NCBI GenBank assembly: GCA_946479405.1
Contig: CAMLGD010000225.1
Coordinates: 1 to 5,013 of the forward strand
Direction of reading: 5' to 3'
Length of the DNA stretch: 5,013 bases
Source of the DNA: an uncultured Vogesella sp.
GTDB taxonomy: Bacteria > Pseudomonadota > Gammaproteobacteria > Burkholderiales > Chromobacteriaceae
Within the stretch, counting starts at the first letter, position 1. The number at the start of each line of letters is the position of its first letter. Shown in pieces: positions 1 through 5,013 of this stretch. Below the pieces are notes generated by a model. The model saw only the letters and a list, made by a program, of their open reading frames with translations, made no database searches and was not told the origin of the DNA. The translations under genes were made by a program, and so were the position numbers.

Positions 1-1354
1 GCCGCTGCCAGTGGAACTGCACCTTGATGCGGCCGTGGGCGTCGGTGTGGACTTCCTCATTGGCCGGGCCGACCACGGTGGCGGTCTGCGCGCCGCGCGC
101 GGTGGGTTTGGCGTGGGCGGAGTCGGCATAGGGCGGGGTGAGCGGCAGGCCGCGGCGCTGGGCGTCGAAGGCGGTGCGGAACGGCGCGTCATCGCCATCG
201 CTGCTTGCGGCCAACGTTGGCCGTAAGGCGGCCGGCAGGCTGCGCGCCAGTTCGACCGGCAGGTTGTTGCGTACGTTCAGTGTCTGGCGGGTAACCACGA
301 ATTCGCGCTGCTCGGGCGCATCGCCATCGTGTGCAGGGTGGTCGTCGAGGCGGAACCACTGCCCGGCGGTGAGGCCGCGCACCGAGCCGCCGCCGCTAAA
401 GGTCTTGGCCTGCGCATCGTGTGCCTGCTGCCGCAGCCGCGCGTAGTGGCTCAGCTGCTCGGCGTCGCTGGCGTAGTAGGCGCCGGGGGCGTCGTAGTGC
501 TGCAGGCTGCTCTGTAGCCGGCTGCCGTCCAGCCCCTGCTCGACGCTGCTCTCGTCGCCGCTGTGGCCGGTGGCCACCGGCTGGTAGTCGAAGCTGGCCA
601 GCGCCACGCTGCCGGGCACGATCTGCCGCGCGCCGTCCCAGCGGGTGAGACCATCCTCTTCTTCCGTCGCATCGCTGCGGTGGAAACGTACCCGCTCGAC
701 GTTGGCCGCCGGCAAGGAATACGGGTCGTCGAAGGCCTGCAGTTGGACCTGCGGCGTGTCACCGTCCAGGTGTTCGTAACGCCAGGCGAGTCCCTCTTCG
801 CGCAGCAGGCGGCAAATGAAGTCGTGGTCCGATTCGCGGTACTGCAGGCAGTAGCTGCGCGCCGGCAGCGGGCCGGACAGCACGAAGTCCAGCCCCTGCA
901 GCGCAGCGAATACCGGGTTGGCCACAGCGTGCTCGGCAAAGAGCTGGCGCACGATGGCGTCCACTGGCAGGTCCTGGAACACGCGCGCGGTCTGGCGCAG
1001 GCGCAGCAGCGCGAACGGCGGCTCCACGGTCAGCGCGTATTTGGCAAAGCCGCCATCGCTGGCCAGCGCCTCCGCGGCGCTGACCACGCCGCAGCGCAGG
1101 CTCTCGCTGCCATCGGCGCCGGCAATGCCGAGCCGTACCGGCAGGCCGAGCAGCGATTTGAGTTCGATGCTGTCACTGGCGGACAGGCACTCGACGCGGA
1201 AGCGGTAATCGCCGGCCAGCGCCTCGTCGCCCGTCAGGTTCAGCGGCAACAGCGCCTCGCCCCAGCGGCTGCCGTCGCCCAGTTGCAGGCTGAGCAGGCG
1301 CTGCTCCTGATTGAAGGCGGACGCGAAGCTGGCGAGCAGGTCGGGGAGGTTCAT
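1..1354 (-). CDS. vgrG: VgrG (TssI), T6SS spike protein, N-terminal 451 codons, 3' end outside window
   Basis: VgrG trimers form the spike at the tip of the Hcp tube and deliver effectors when the sheath contracts. The reading frame is open from the ATG at 1354 to the left edge with no stop, giving 451 residues. Residues about 15-380 match the gp27-like region, with the hallmark stretch SYCLQYRESDHDFICRLL at 167-184. A typical linker follows (FRTAF at 392-396, KPTARGAQ at 416-423), and the gp5-like OB fold begins at TATVVGP (424-430), with the conserved HTDAHGRIKVQFHW at 436-449. The start is fixed: an in-frame TAA, the stop of the upstream lipoprotein gene, lies only four codons before it. 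No good Shine-Dalgarno sequence is seen in the 12-base gap, so coupling to the upstream gene is likely. The beta-helix needle and any C-terminal effector domain lie outside the window, so whether this is an 'evolved' VgrG cannot be judged. Confidence 0.96.
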   Translation of the reverse strand, partial: MNLPDLLASFASAFNQEQRLLSLQLGDGSRWGEALLPLNLTGDEALAGDYRFRVECLSASDSIELKSLLGLPVRLGIAGADGSESLRCGVVSAAEALASDGGFAKYALTVEPPFALLRLRQTARVFQDLPVDAIVRQLFAEHAVANPVFAALQGLDFVLSGPLPARSYCLQYRESDHDFICRLLREEGLAWRYEHLDGDTPQVQLQAFDDPYSLPAANVERVRFHRSDATEEEDGLTRWDGARQIVPGSVALASFDYQPVATGHSGDESSVEQGLDGSRLQSSLQHYDAPGAYYASDAEQLSHYARLRQQAHDAQAKTFSGGGSVRGLTAGQWFRLDDHPAHDGDAPEQREFVVTRQTLNVRNNLPVELARSLPAALRPTLAASSDGDDAPFRTAFDAQRRGLPLTPPYADSAHAKPTARGAQTATVVGPANEEVHTDAHGRIKVQFHWQR

Positions 1355-1366
1355 GGTGAGCGTGAC

Positions 1367-1852
1367 TTAGCCGTTGAAGGTGACCCGGACGGCATGCAGC
1401 CGCTGCTGGGTATCGATCTTGGTGAGAATGCGGTTGGCCGCAATGCCGTTTTCCACCAACAGCTTCTTGACGGTTTCGGCGCGGGCCTTGGCGGCGGCGG
1501 GAGCGTTACCCACTTCGCGACGATCGCAGTAGCCGGTGACGATGATCTGTTTGGCAATGACCAGGGCCGGGGCCAGGGCACGTACCTGTTGTTCGGTGAG
1601 CGGGGTGAGCTTGGCGCTCATCTTGTCGAACGGCACCAGGGTGGGGTCACTGACAACGTTCTTGTTGCCGGTGGCTTCCACCACCTTGGCGGTGGCTTGC
1701 TCCACGCCTTCGGCCACTTTGACGACGATGGCCTTGCTTGCCTGTGCCTGTGCAACGGAGGGGTCGACGGTTGGTGTGGCAGTTTTGCGGGTGTTGGCAC
1801 AGCCAAGCAGCAGTGCGCTGCAGGCAATGAGGGTGGTCAAACGGTAGAACAT
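1367..1852 (-). CDS. Small lipoprotein with divergent OmpA-like peptidoglycan-binding domain, T6SS-associated
   Basis: This 161-residue protein is probably an outer-membrane lipoprotein that binds peptidoglycan. Residues 1-17 form a lipoprotein signal peptide (MFYRLTTLIA...LLLG) ending in the lipobox LLGC, with the lipidated cysteine at 18. The next residue is Ala rather than Asp, so under E. coli Lol rules it would go to the outer membrane. A low-complexity Ala/Thr/Val-rich linker (19-70) leads to an OmpA-like C-terminal domain: the start-of-domain stretch LVPFDKMSAKLTP (72-84), then GYCD (107-110) and KARAETV (122-128). Asp110 and Arg124 correspond to the two residues that hold diaminopimelate in OmpA domains, but the loop between them is about one residue short. 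The start at 1852 is preferred over a longer frame from 1906 because AAGGAG lies six bases upstream and it places the signal peptide at the N-terminus. It sits between hcp and vgrG, so an anchoring or accessory T6SS role is inferred. It resembles TagN/TagL-type accessory proteins in concept only. Confidence 0.88.
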   Translation of the reverse strand: MFYRLTTLIACSALLLGCANTRKTATPTVDPSVAQAQASKAIVVKVAEGVEQATAKVVEATGNKNVVSDPTLVPFDKMSAKLTPLTEQQVRALAPALVIAKQIIVTGYCDRREVGNAPAAAKARAETVKKLLVENGIAANRILTKIDTQQRLHAVRVTFNG

Positions 1853-1858
1853 CGGGCA

Positions 1859-1864
1859 CTCCTT
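1859..1864 (-). promoter_or_regulatory. Ribosome binding site deciding the lipoprotein start
   Basis: On the minus strand this reads AAGGAG, six bases before the ATG at 1852. It supports that internal start, which begins the lipoprotein signal peptide, over the in-frame ATG at 1906, which has no such site and would put 18 unrelated residues before the signal peptide. Confidence 0.8.
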
Positions 1865-1876
1865 ACAAGGCCGGCA

Positions 1877-1893
1877 CCATGGCTGGGCCACGG
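1877..1893 (-). promoter_or_regulatory. Compact stem-loop in the hcp-lipoprotein gap
   Basis: In the minus-strand transcript CCGUGGC and GCCAUGG can pair over seven positions (one G-U) around a three-base CCA loop. It lies about 20 bases after the hcp stop codon and 12 bases before the Shine-Dalgarno site of the lipoprotein gene. No U-tract follows, so it is not a standard intrinsic terminator. It could protect the 3' end of hcp mRNA or mark a processing site; that role is inference. A 7-bp stem can also arise by chance in GC-rich DNA. Confidence 0.4.
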
Positions 1894-1912
1894 AGCCGAC
1901 CGGCAAAACGGC

Positions 1913-2410
1913 TTAGGCGATTACTTTGTTGGCAGTCAGGTCCCAACCGGCGCTGACGTTACCGCCACCGGCGCCGTCAGCACGTTTCTGCTGGGTGTAG
2001 GTCCACTTGATCTTGCCGTAGCTGAAGCTCACCTTTTCGGCCGGGAAGCCAGCGTCGTTGGCGGAACCGCTCGGCTCAACCTTGGAGATCAGCACCTGTT
2101 CCATCTTGATTTCCATGTACTTCACCTTGTCACCGCCGGCGCGACACAGCTCGATGGTGACATCCTTGATGTGCTTGCCGGTGCAGCACGCTTCGTAGAT
2201 CTTCGGGCTGGCCTTGTCCAGGAAGTGGGCGATTTCGTACACGCCGTGGTTGACGCGTTCGGCGGTGGCGCCGCCGGCGGAGCTGGCGGTGGCCTGGGCC
2301 GGCTGCTCGATCAGGTGGGCGAAGGACTGGATTTCAATCCAGTCCTTGTGCTGGTCATCGGTGCTTTCACCGGGGATGCCGTCGATTTTCAGAAAGGCGT
2401 CAAATGCCAT
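1913..2410 (-). CDS. hcp: Hcp (TssD), T6SS inner-tube protein
   Basis: Hcp hexamers stack into the tube that is propelled out of the cell by sheath contraction; it is also a secreted hallmark of T6SS activity and a carrier for small effectors. The 165-residue length is normal for the family. Recognisable stretches are the N-terminus MAFDAFLKIDGIPGES (1-16), the WIEIQSF strand (24-30), YEACCTGKHIKDVTIELCRA (72-91) and YGKIKWTYT (131-139), ending with AGWDLTANK (154-162). No signal peptide is present, as expected for Hcp. The start at 2410 is preferred over an in-frame ATG at 2467 because the family N-terminus begins here and AGGAG stands seven bases upstream; the extra 19 residues from 2467 are not Hcp-like and overlap a stem-loop. 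Cys75, Cys76 and Cys89 occur in a family-typical segment. The gene lies 93 bases after tssC, behind a terminator-like hairpin, which may set its expression separately from the sheath genes. Confidence 0.97.
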   Translation of the reverse strand: MAFDAFLKIDGIPGESTDDQHKDWIEIQSFAHLIEQPAQATASSAGGATAERVNHGVYEIAHFLDKASPKIYEACCTGKHIKDVTIELCRAGGDKVKYMEIKMEQVLISKVEPSGSANDAGFPAEKVSFSYGKIKWTYTQQKRADGAGGGNVSAGWDLTANKVIA

Positions 2411-2417
2411 TTGGATT

Positions 2418-2422
2418 CTCCT
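2418..2422 (-). promoter_or_regulatory. Ribosome binding site of hcp
   Basis: The minus strand reads AGGAG seven bases before the ATG at 2410. It is a strong site, as expected for a highly produced tube protein, and it decides between this start and the in-frame ATG at 2467. Only eight bases separate it from the U-tract of the upstream hairpin. Confidence 0.8.
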
Positions 2423-2430
2423 AGGGTCAT

Positions 2431-2451
2431 AAAAAGGAAGCAGAGCTTCCT
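2431..2451 (-). terminator. Intrinsic terminator or attenuator between tssC and hcp
   Basis: The minus-strand transcript can form a perfect seven-base-pair stem, AGGAAGC with GCUUCCU, around a UCU loop. The last U of the stem runs into four more U residues, the layout of a Rho-independent terminator. The stem has four G-C and three A-U pairs, so it is probably leaky. It lies 20 bases before the hcp start codon, inside what should be one T6SS operon, leaving no room for a promoter between it and hcp. Partial termination, or a 3' end for a tssB-tssC message with RNA processing, are both possible; the consequence for hcp is inference. Confidence 0.68.
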
Positions 2452-2460
2452 GAGCAGATG

Positions 2461-2494
2461 CCCACACGGCTGCTGTATAGGGCGGCCATGTGGG
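2461..2494 (-). promoter_or_regulatory. Ten-base-pair stem-loop just after the tssC stop codon
   Basis: On the minus strand CCCACATGGC and GCCGTGTGGG are complementary over ten positions (nine Watson-Crick, one G-U in RNA) with a 14-base loop at 2471-2484. The structure begins nine bases after the tssC stop and ends nine bases before the terminator-like hairpin, so the two stem-loops stand in tandem. No U-tract directly follows this one. It may stabilise the tssB-tssC message or take part in an attenuation switch: the loop-side CAGCAG could alternatively pair with the downstream CTGCT. The structure is visible; the function is inference. Confidence 0.55.
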
Positions 2495-2503
2495 TGAAGG
2501 GCA

Positions 2504-3988
2504 TTAGCCTGCGGGTTGCGGCAACTCGGCTACCAGGCGCAGGGAAATGGTGAGTTCGTCCAGCTGGAAGTGCGGACGCAGGAAGGCTGCAGCGCGGTAG
2601 ACGCCGGGCTTGCCCGGCACTTCCACCACGTCCACGCGGGCTTCGCGCAGCGGGTACTTGGCCTTGGCTTCCTGGCTGGCGGAGTCGTCCAGCAGCACGT
2701 ATTGCGCCAGCCAGGTATTCAGGAAGTCCTGTACGTTCTGGCGCGAGGCGAAGCTGCCGATTTTGTCGCGCATGATGGATTTCATGTAATGCGCAACGCG
2801 GGATACCGCGAAGATGTAGGGCAGCTGGGTGGACAGGCGCGCGTTGGCGTTGGCCGCATCGGTGTTGTAGGTCTTGGCTTTCTGCACCGACTGGCCGCTG
2901 AAGAAGGCGGCGTAGTCGGTATTCTTGCAATGCACCAGCGAGATCAGGCCCAGGTCGGATAGTAGTTTCTCGGTGCGGTCGGTGATGGCCACTTCGGTGG
3001 GGCACTTCAGTGCCACTTCGCCGTCGTCAGTCTTGAAGGTGTGCGCCGGCAGGCCTTCCACCAGGCCGCCGCCTTCCACGCCGCGGATGGCAGCCAGCCA
3101 GCCGTACTGGGCGAAGGCATCGGTGAGGCGGGCGGCGTAGGCGTAGGCGGCATTGGTCCACAGGTATTTGTCGTGGTGGCTACCATCGACGTTTTCCTCG
3201 AAGTCGAAGGCTTCCACCGGCACGTTGTCGCGGCCGTAGGGCAGCCGGCCCAGCACGTGCGGCAGCACCATGCCCACGTAGCGGGAGTCTTCCGATTCGC
3301 GGAACGATTTCCACTTGGCGTATTCGACGGTGTCGAAGATCTTGGCCAGGTCACGCGGCTTGCCGATATCGGTAAAGCTTTCCAGGCCGAACAGGCCGGG
3401 AGCGGCGGCGGTGAGCAGCGGCGCGTGTGCCGAGGCGGCAACGTGGGAGAGTTCGTCCAGCAGGTAGAAGTCTTCCGGGTGCCGGGTAAATTCGTAGTCG
3501 CCCACCAGTGCGGCATACGGTGCACCACCGAAGGTGCCGTACTCTTCCTCGTAGATCTTCTTGAACAGGGCGCTCTGGTCGAATTCCGGCGAGGCCTTGA
3601 AATCCTTGACCAGGTCTTTCTTGCTGGCGTTGAGCACCTTGATCTTCAGCATGGTGCTGGTTTCCGACTGCGCTACCAGGTATTTCAGACCGCGCCAGGA
3701 GGCTTCCAGCTTCTGGAACTCGGCATGGTGCATCACTTCGTTGAGCTGGGCGGACAGCAGGGCATCCAGTTCGGCAATGCGGGCGTCGATGCTGGCGGAC
3801 AGGTCGCGCGATACTGTCACACTGCCTTCCAGTACCTGGGCCACCAGCTCGCCGATCAGGTCGCGGGTGTGACCTTTTTCACTGTCGTTGGTGGCAATAC
3901 GGCTTTGCTCAATGATGCTGTCCAGCAGGCTGCCGGCATCCAGGGCGGCAGGGTTGGCCGCAGTTTCGAGTTGTTGTGCGCTGCTCAT
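2504..3988 (-). CDS. tssC: TssC (VipB/EvpB), large subunit of the T6SS contractile sheath
   Basis: TssC pairs with TssB to build the cytoplasmic sheath around the Hcp tube; contraction fires the spike and the ClpV ATPase recycles the sheath. The 494-residue length is normal for the family. The N-terminal helix SLLDSIIEQSRIA (20-32) lies where ClpV is known to engage this family. Clear family stretches follow: FQKLEASWRGLKYLV (91-105), APYAALVGDYEF (156-167), the FTDIGKPRDLAKIFDTVEYAKWKSFR region (205-230), GMVLPHVLGRLPYG (239-252), YLWTNAAYAYAARLTDAFAQYGW (275-297) and KCPTEVAITDRTEKLLSDLG (328-347). The C-terminal part, with FSGQSVQKAKTY (363-374) and the YIFAVSRVAHYMKSIMRDKIG segment (391-411), is the conserved sheath-packing domain. 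The protein appears complete and undamaged. The ATG is two bases after the tssB stop, and GGGGAG inside the tssB end serves as ribosome binding site, so the two are probably translated in step, fitting their 1:1 assembly. Confidence 0.98.
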   Translation of the reverse strand: MSSAQQLETAANPAALDAGSLLDSIIEQSRIATNDSEKGHTRDLIGELVAQVLEGSVTVSRDLSASIDARIAELDALLSAQLNEVMHHAEFQKLEASWRGLKYLVAQSETSTMLKIKVLNASKKDLVKDFKASPEFDQSALFKKIYEEEYGTFGGAPYAALVGDYEFTRHPEDFYLLDELSHVAASAHAPLLTAAAPGLFGLESFTDIGKPRDLAKIFDTVEYAKWKSFRESEDSRYVGMVLPHVLGRLPYGRDNVPVEAFDFEENVDGSHHDKYLWTNAAYAYAARLTDAFAQYGWLAAIRGVEGGGLVEGLPAHTFKTDDGEVALKCPTEVAITDRTEKLLSDLGLISLVHCKNTDYAAFFSGQSVQKAKTYNTDAANANARLSTQLPYIFAVSRVAHYMKSIMRDKIGSFASRQNVQDFLNTWLAQYVLLDDSASQEAKAKYPLREARVDVVEVPGKPGVYRAAAFLRPHFQLDELTISLRLVAELPQPAG

Positions 3989-3990
3989 GA

Positions 3991-4503
3991 TTACTCCCCG
4001 GTGTGGTCGCTATTGGCGGACTGGCTGATCTGGCGCAGTTTCTCGGTGTCGCGCACCACTTCATCCAGCAGCTCTTCCAGCTTGTCGTTGCCGGCCATCT
4101 TGTTGCGCAGGTCGGCCAGGCGAGTGCGTGCTTCCAGCAGGCGCTGAAGCGGCTCGACCTGGGCCACCACGTTCTGCGGCTCGAAGTCGGCCAACTGATT
4201 GAAGTTCAATTCCATGGCCAGCTGGCTGCCGTCTTCCTGTAGTTTGTTATCCACCTTGATGGCCAGGCGCGGCGCCATGCCCTTGAGCACTTCGTCGAAG
4301 TTGTCGCGGTCGATCTGTACGAACTTGCGTTCTTTCATCTTCGGCAGCGGCTGTTTGCTGTGGCCGGAGTAGTCGCCCAGTACGCCCAGTACGAAGGGCA
4401 GTTCCTTGGTTTCGATGGCGTCGCCGATCTCGACGTCGTAGGTGATCTGCACGCGGGGCGGGCGAACCCGCGACAGTTTTTTCTGGGTGCTTTCTTTGCT
4501 CAT
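3991..4503 (-). CDS. tssB: TssB (VipA), small subunit of the T6SS contractile sheath
   Basis: TssB forms heterodimers with TssC that polymerise into the contractile sheath in the cytoplasm. The 170-residue protein has the usual family length and signature: a basic N-terminal stretch with RVRPPRVQITYDVE (12-25), then LPFVLGVLGDYSG (35-47), the FVQIDRDNFDEVL segment (61-73), ELNFNQLADFEPQNVV (98-113) and a helical C-terminal part, VEPLQRLLEARTRLADLRNK (116-135), where the family contacts TssC. The start is set by the family N-terminus; only a weak GAGAG at 4511-4515, seven bases upstream, acts as ribosome binding site. The 43 bases between it and the preceding gene show no clear promoter or hairpin, so it is probably cotranscribed from upstream. 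Its stop lies two bases before tssC. No truncation or missing motif is seen. Confidence 0.97.
   Translation of the reverse strand: MSKESTQKKLSRVRPPRVQITYDVEIGDAIETKELPFVLGVLGDYSGHSKQPLPKMKERKFVQIDRDNFDEVLKGMAPRLAIKVDNKLQEDGSQLAMELNFNQLADFEPQNVVAQVEPLQRLLEARTRLADLRNKMAGNDKLEELLDEVVRDTEKLRQISQSANSDHTGE
3994..3999 (-). promoter_or_regulatory. Ribosome binding site of tssC, within the end of tssB
   Basis: The minus strand reads GGGGAG five bases before the tssC ATG at 3988, inside the final codons of tssB. Ribosomes finishing tssB stop directly at the tssC start, which points to translational coupling of the two sheath subunits. Confidence 0.7.
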
Positions 4504-4546
4504 GGTGTGGCTCTCGAAAAAGATGGTCTGTCAGGGTTGAACGGTG

Positions 4547-4954
4547 TCAGGCGATGCTGCGGGCAAGACTGGCTACCAGGTCGCGCAACTGCGCGAGGTT
4601 GAGTCCGGGGTCGTTCAGGCGGCGCCCCAGGATGTAGCTGGCCTCGGCATAGGATTGGTGGCGGCGCCACGGGGCCTGTTCGTCGGCAATGTCCACCACA
4701 TAGCGCGCATTCAGCGGCTGGCCCCAGCACTGCGCCACGATGTGGGCATCCGGCGAGCGAGGCTGTAGCGCCAGGAAGCGGCCATCCGGACGGTTGATCA
4801 GCAGGCATTGCGCGTTGTCGGCGTCCTGCGTGCCGGCGGCAGCCTGATACAGCGACAGCCAGGTGGCTGCGGCCAACATGTCTTCGCCGTCGGTGGCCGG
4901 CAGCGGCAGCAGGTAGGTCTGCGCGCACAGGCTGTCGTGGAAGCGGCGCTGCAT
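4547..4954 (-). CDS. Uncharacterised protein encoded just upstream of tssB; possibly the C-terminal part of a longer protein
   Basis: I do not recognise this family. The frame gives 135 residues from the ATG at 4954 and ends 43 bases before tssB. Codon use is strongly G/C at third positions, like the neighbours, which supports it as coding. The composition is that of a soluble globular protein: no signal peptide or lipobox, no clear membrane segment, and many Trp, Tyr, Leu and Ala residues. Visible segments are MLAAATWLSLYQAAAG (26-41), CLLINRPDGRFLALQPRSPD (50-69), ARYVVDIADEQAPW (83-96) and a likely helical tail LNLAQLRDLVASLARSI (118-134). It does not show the features I know for TssA, TssE, TagF or FHA-type T6SS proteins. 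The ATG has no Shine-Dalgarno sequence, and the preceding bases look coding in another frame, so the true N-terminus may lie outside the window. Position suggests a T6SS accessory role, by context alone. Confidence 0.7.
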   Translation of the reverse strand: MQRRFHDSLCAQTYLLPLPATDGEDMLAAATWLSLYQAAAGTQDADNAQCLLINRPDGRFLALQPRSPDAHIVAQCWGQPLNARYVVDIADEQAPWRRHQSYAEASYILGRRLNDPGLNLAQLRDLVASLARSIA

Positions 4955-5013
4955 CTGGCATGTGCATGTTCGACGCGCTGCGGACGATCTCGGCCGGATC
5001 CAGCGGCGGCTGG
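4955..5013 (-). other. Right-edge coding-like stretch in a frame different from the downstream gene
   Basis: On the minus strand the frame from 5012 reads QPPLDPAEIVRSASNMHM, and 17 of these 18 codons end in G or C, as in the real genes here. The two other frames have many more A/T third positions and poor protein character. This frame has no stop before 4500, yet past about 4960 its translation turns into an Arg/Pro-rich shadow typical of a wrong frame, while the frame from 4954 becomes gene-like. The simplest reading is one gene with a one-base frame change near 4955-4966, caused by mutation, sequencing error or, less likely, programmed shifting. Evidence is limited to 18 codons at the window edge. 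Confidence 0.45.

Noticed and set aside
451..939. 162-codon minus-strand frame inside vgrG
   Set aside because: It is an out-of-frame shadow of vgrG, whose own frame carries continuous VgrG motifs.
1853..1906. 18-residue N-terminal extension of the lipoprotein from the ATG at 1906
   Set aside because: It would bury the signal peptide and has no ribosome binding site, whereas the ATG at 1852 has AAGGAG at ideal spacing.
563..2497. 644-codon open frame on the plus strand
   Set aside because: It runs antisense to vgrG, the lipoprotein gene and hcp, all of which match known families or motifs. Long antisense frames are expected where the real genes avoid A/T third positions, and the translation has no recognisable domain.
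2411..2503. hcp promoter, from the TATACA in the tssC-hcp gap or a sigma-54 GG/GC pair
   Set aside because: TATACA lies in a hairpin loop with no acceptable -35 element at normal spacing. The GG and GC elements are 12 bases apart, not the 10 expected for sigma-54.
2427..3005. 192-codon minus-strand frame overlapping the end of tssC
   Set aside because: Shadow frame within tssC; Arg/Pro-rich, no motif, and it runs through the structured tssC-hcp gap.
3041..4147. 368-codon open frame on the plus strand
   Set aside because: Antisense to tssC and tssB, rich in Gly/Val/Gln repeats typical of mirror frames, with no supporting ribosome site or family match.
4500..4967. 155-codon minus-strand frame whose TGA overlaps the tssB ATG
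   Set aside because: The ATGA overlap looks like coupling, but the translation is Arg/Pro/Ala-rich with few G/C third positions, while the frame ending at 4547 is gene-like. Any gene starting ATGA creates this overlap by chance.

Overview
The window is a GC-rich stretch of a type VI secretion system (T6SS) gene cluster. Every gene I can support lies on the minus strand, so transcription runs from the right edge to the left edge. Strong G/C preference at third codon positions, a Burkholderia-like Hcp sequence and the tssB-tssC-hcp order suggest a proteobacterium, probably a betaproteobacterium (Burkholderiales or Neisseriales/Chromobacteriaceae). The genus is inference from memory of these families, not from any search.

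In transcription order, the first gene (4547-4954) encodes an uncharacterised protein of about 135 residues. The last 59 bases of the window look coding in a different frame from it, which hints at a frameshift in a longer gene entering from outside. Next come tssB (3991-4503) and tssC (2504-3988), two bases apart and probably translationally coupled; they encode the contractile sheath. The 93-base tssC-hcp gap holds a 10-bp stem-loop followed by a hairpin with a U-tract that looks like an intrinsic terminator or attenuator. hcp (1913-2410) encodes the inner-tube protein. After another short gap with a compact stem-loop comes a gene (1367-1852) for a small lipoprotein with a divergent OmpA-like peptidoglycan-binding domain. 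Last is the first 451 codons of vgrG (1-1354), the spike protein, cut by the left edge of the window.

Together the genes encode the contractile part of the machine (sheath TssB/TssC, tube Hcp, tip VgrG), with a probable cell-wall-binding lipoprotein placed between tube and spike genes. The membrane-complex, baseplate and ClpV genes (tssJ, tssL, tssM, tssE, tssF, tssG, tssK, tssH) are not in this window. No tRNA, rRNA, insertion sequence, CRISPR array or convincing promoter is visible. The core genes are well-known families. The less ordinary parts are the unknown protein and possible frameshift at the right edge, the structured tssC-hcp gap, and the hcp-lipoprotein-vgrG arrangement.
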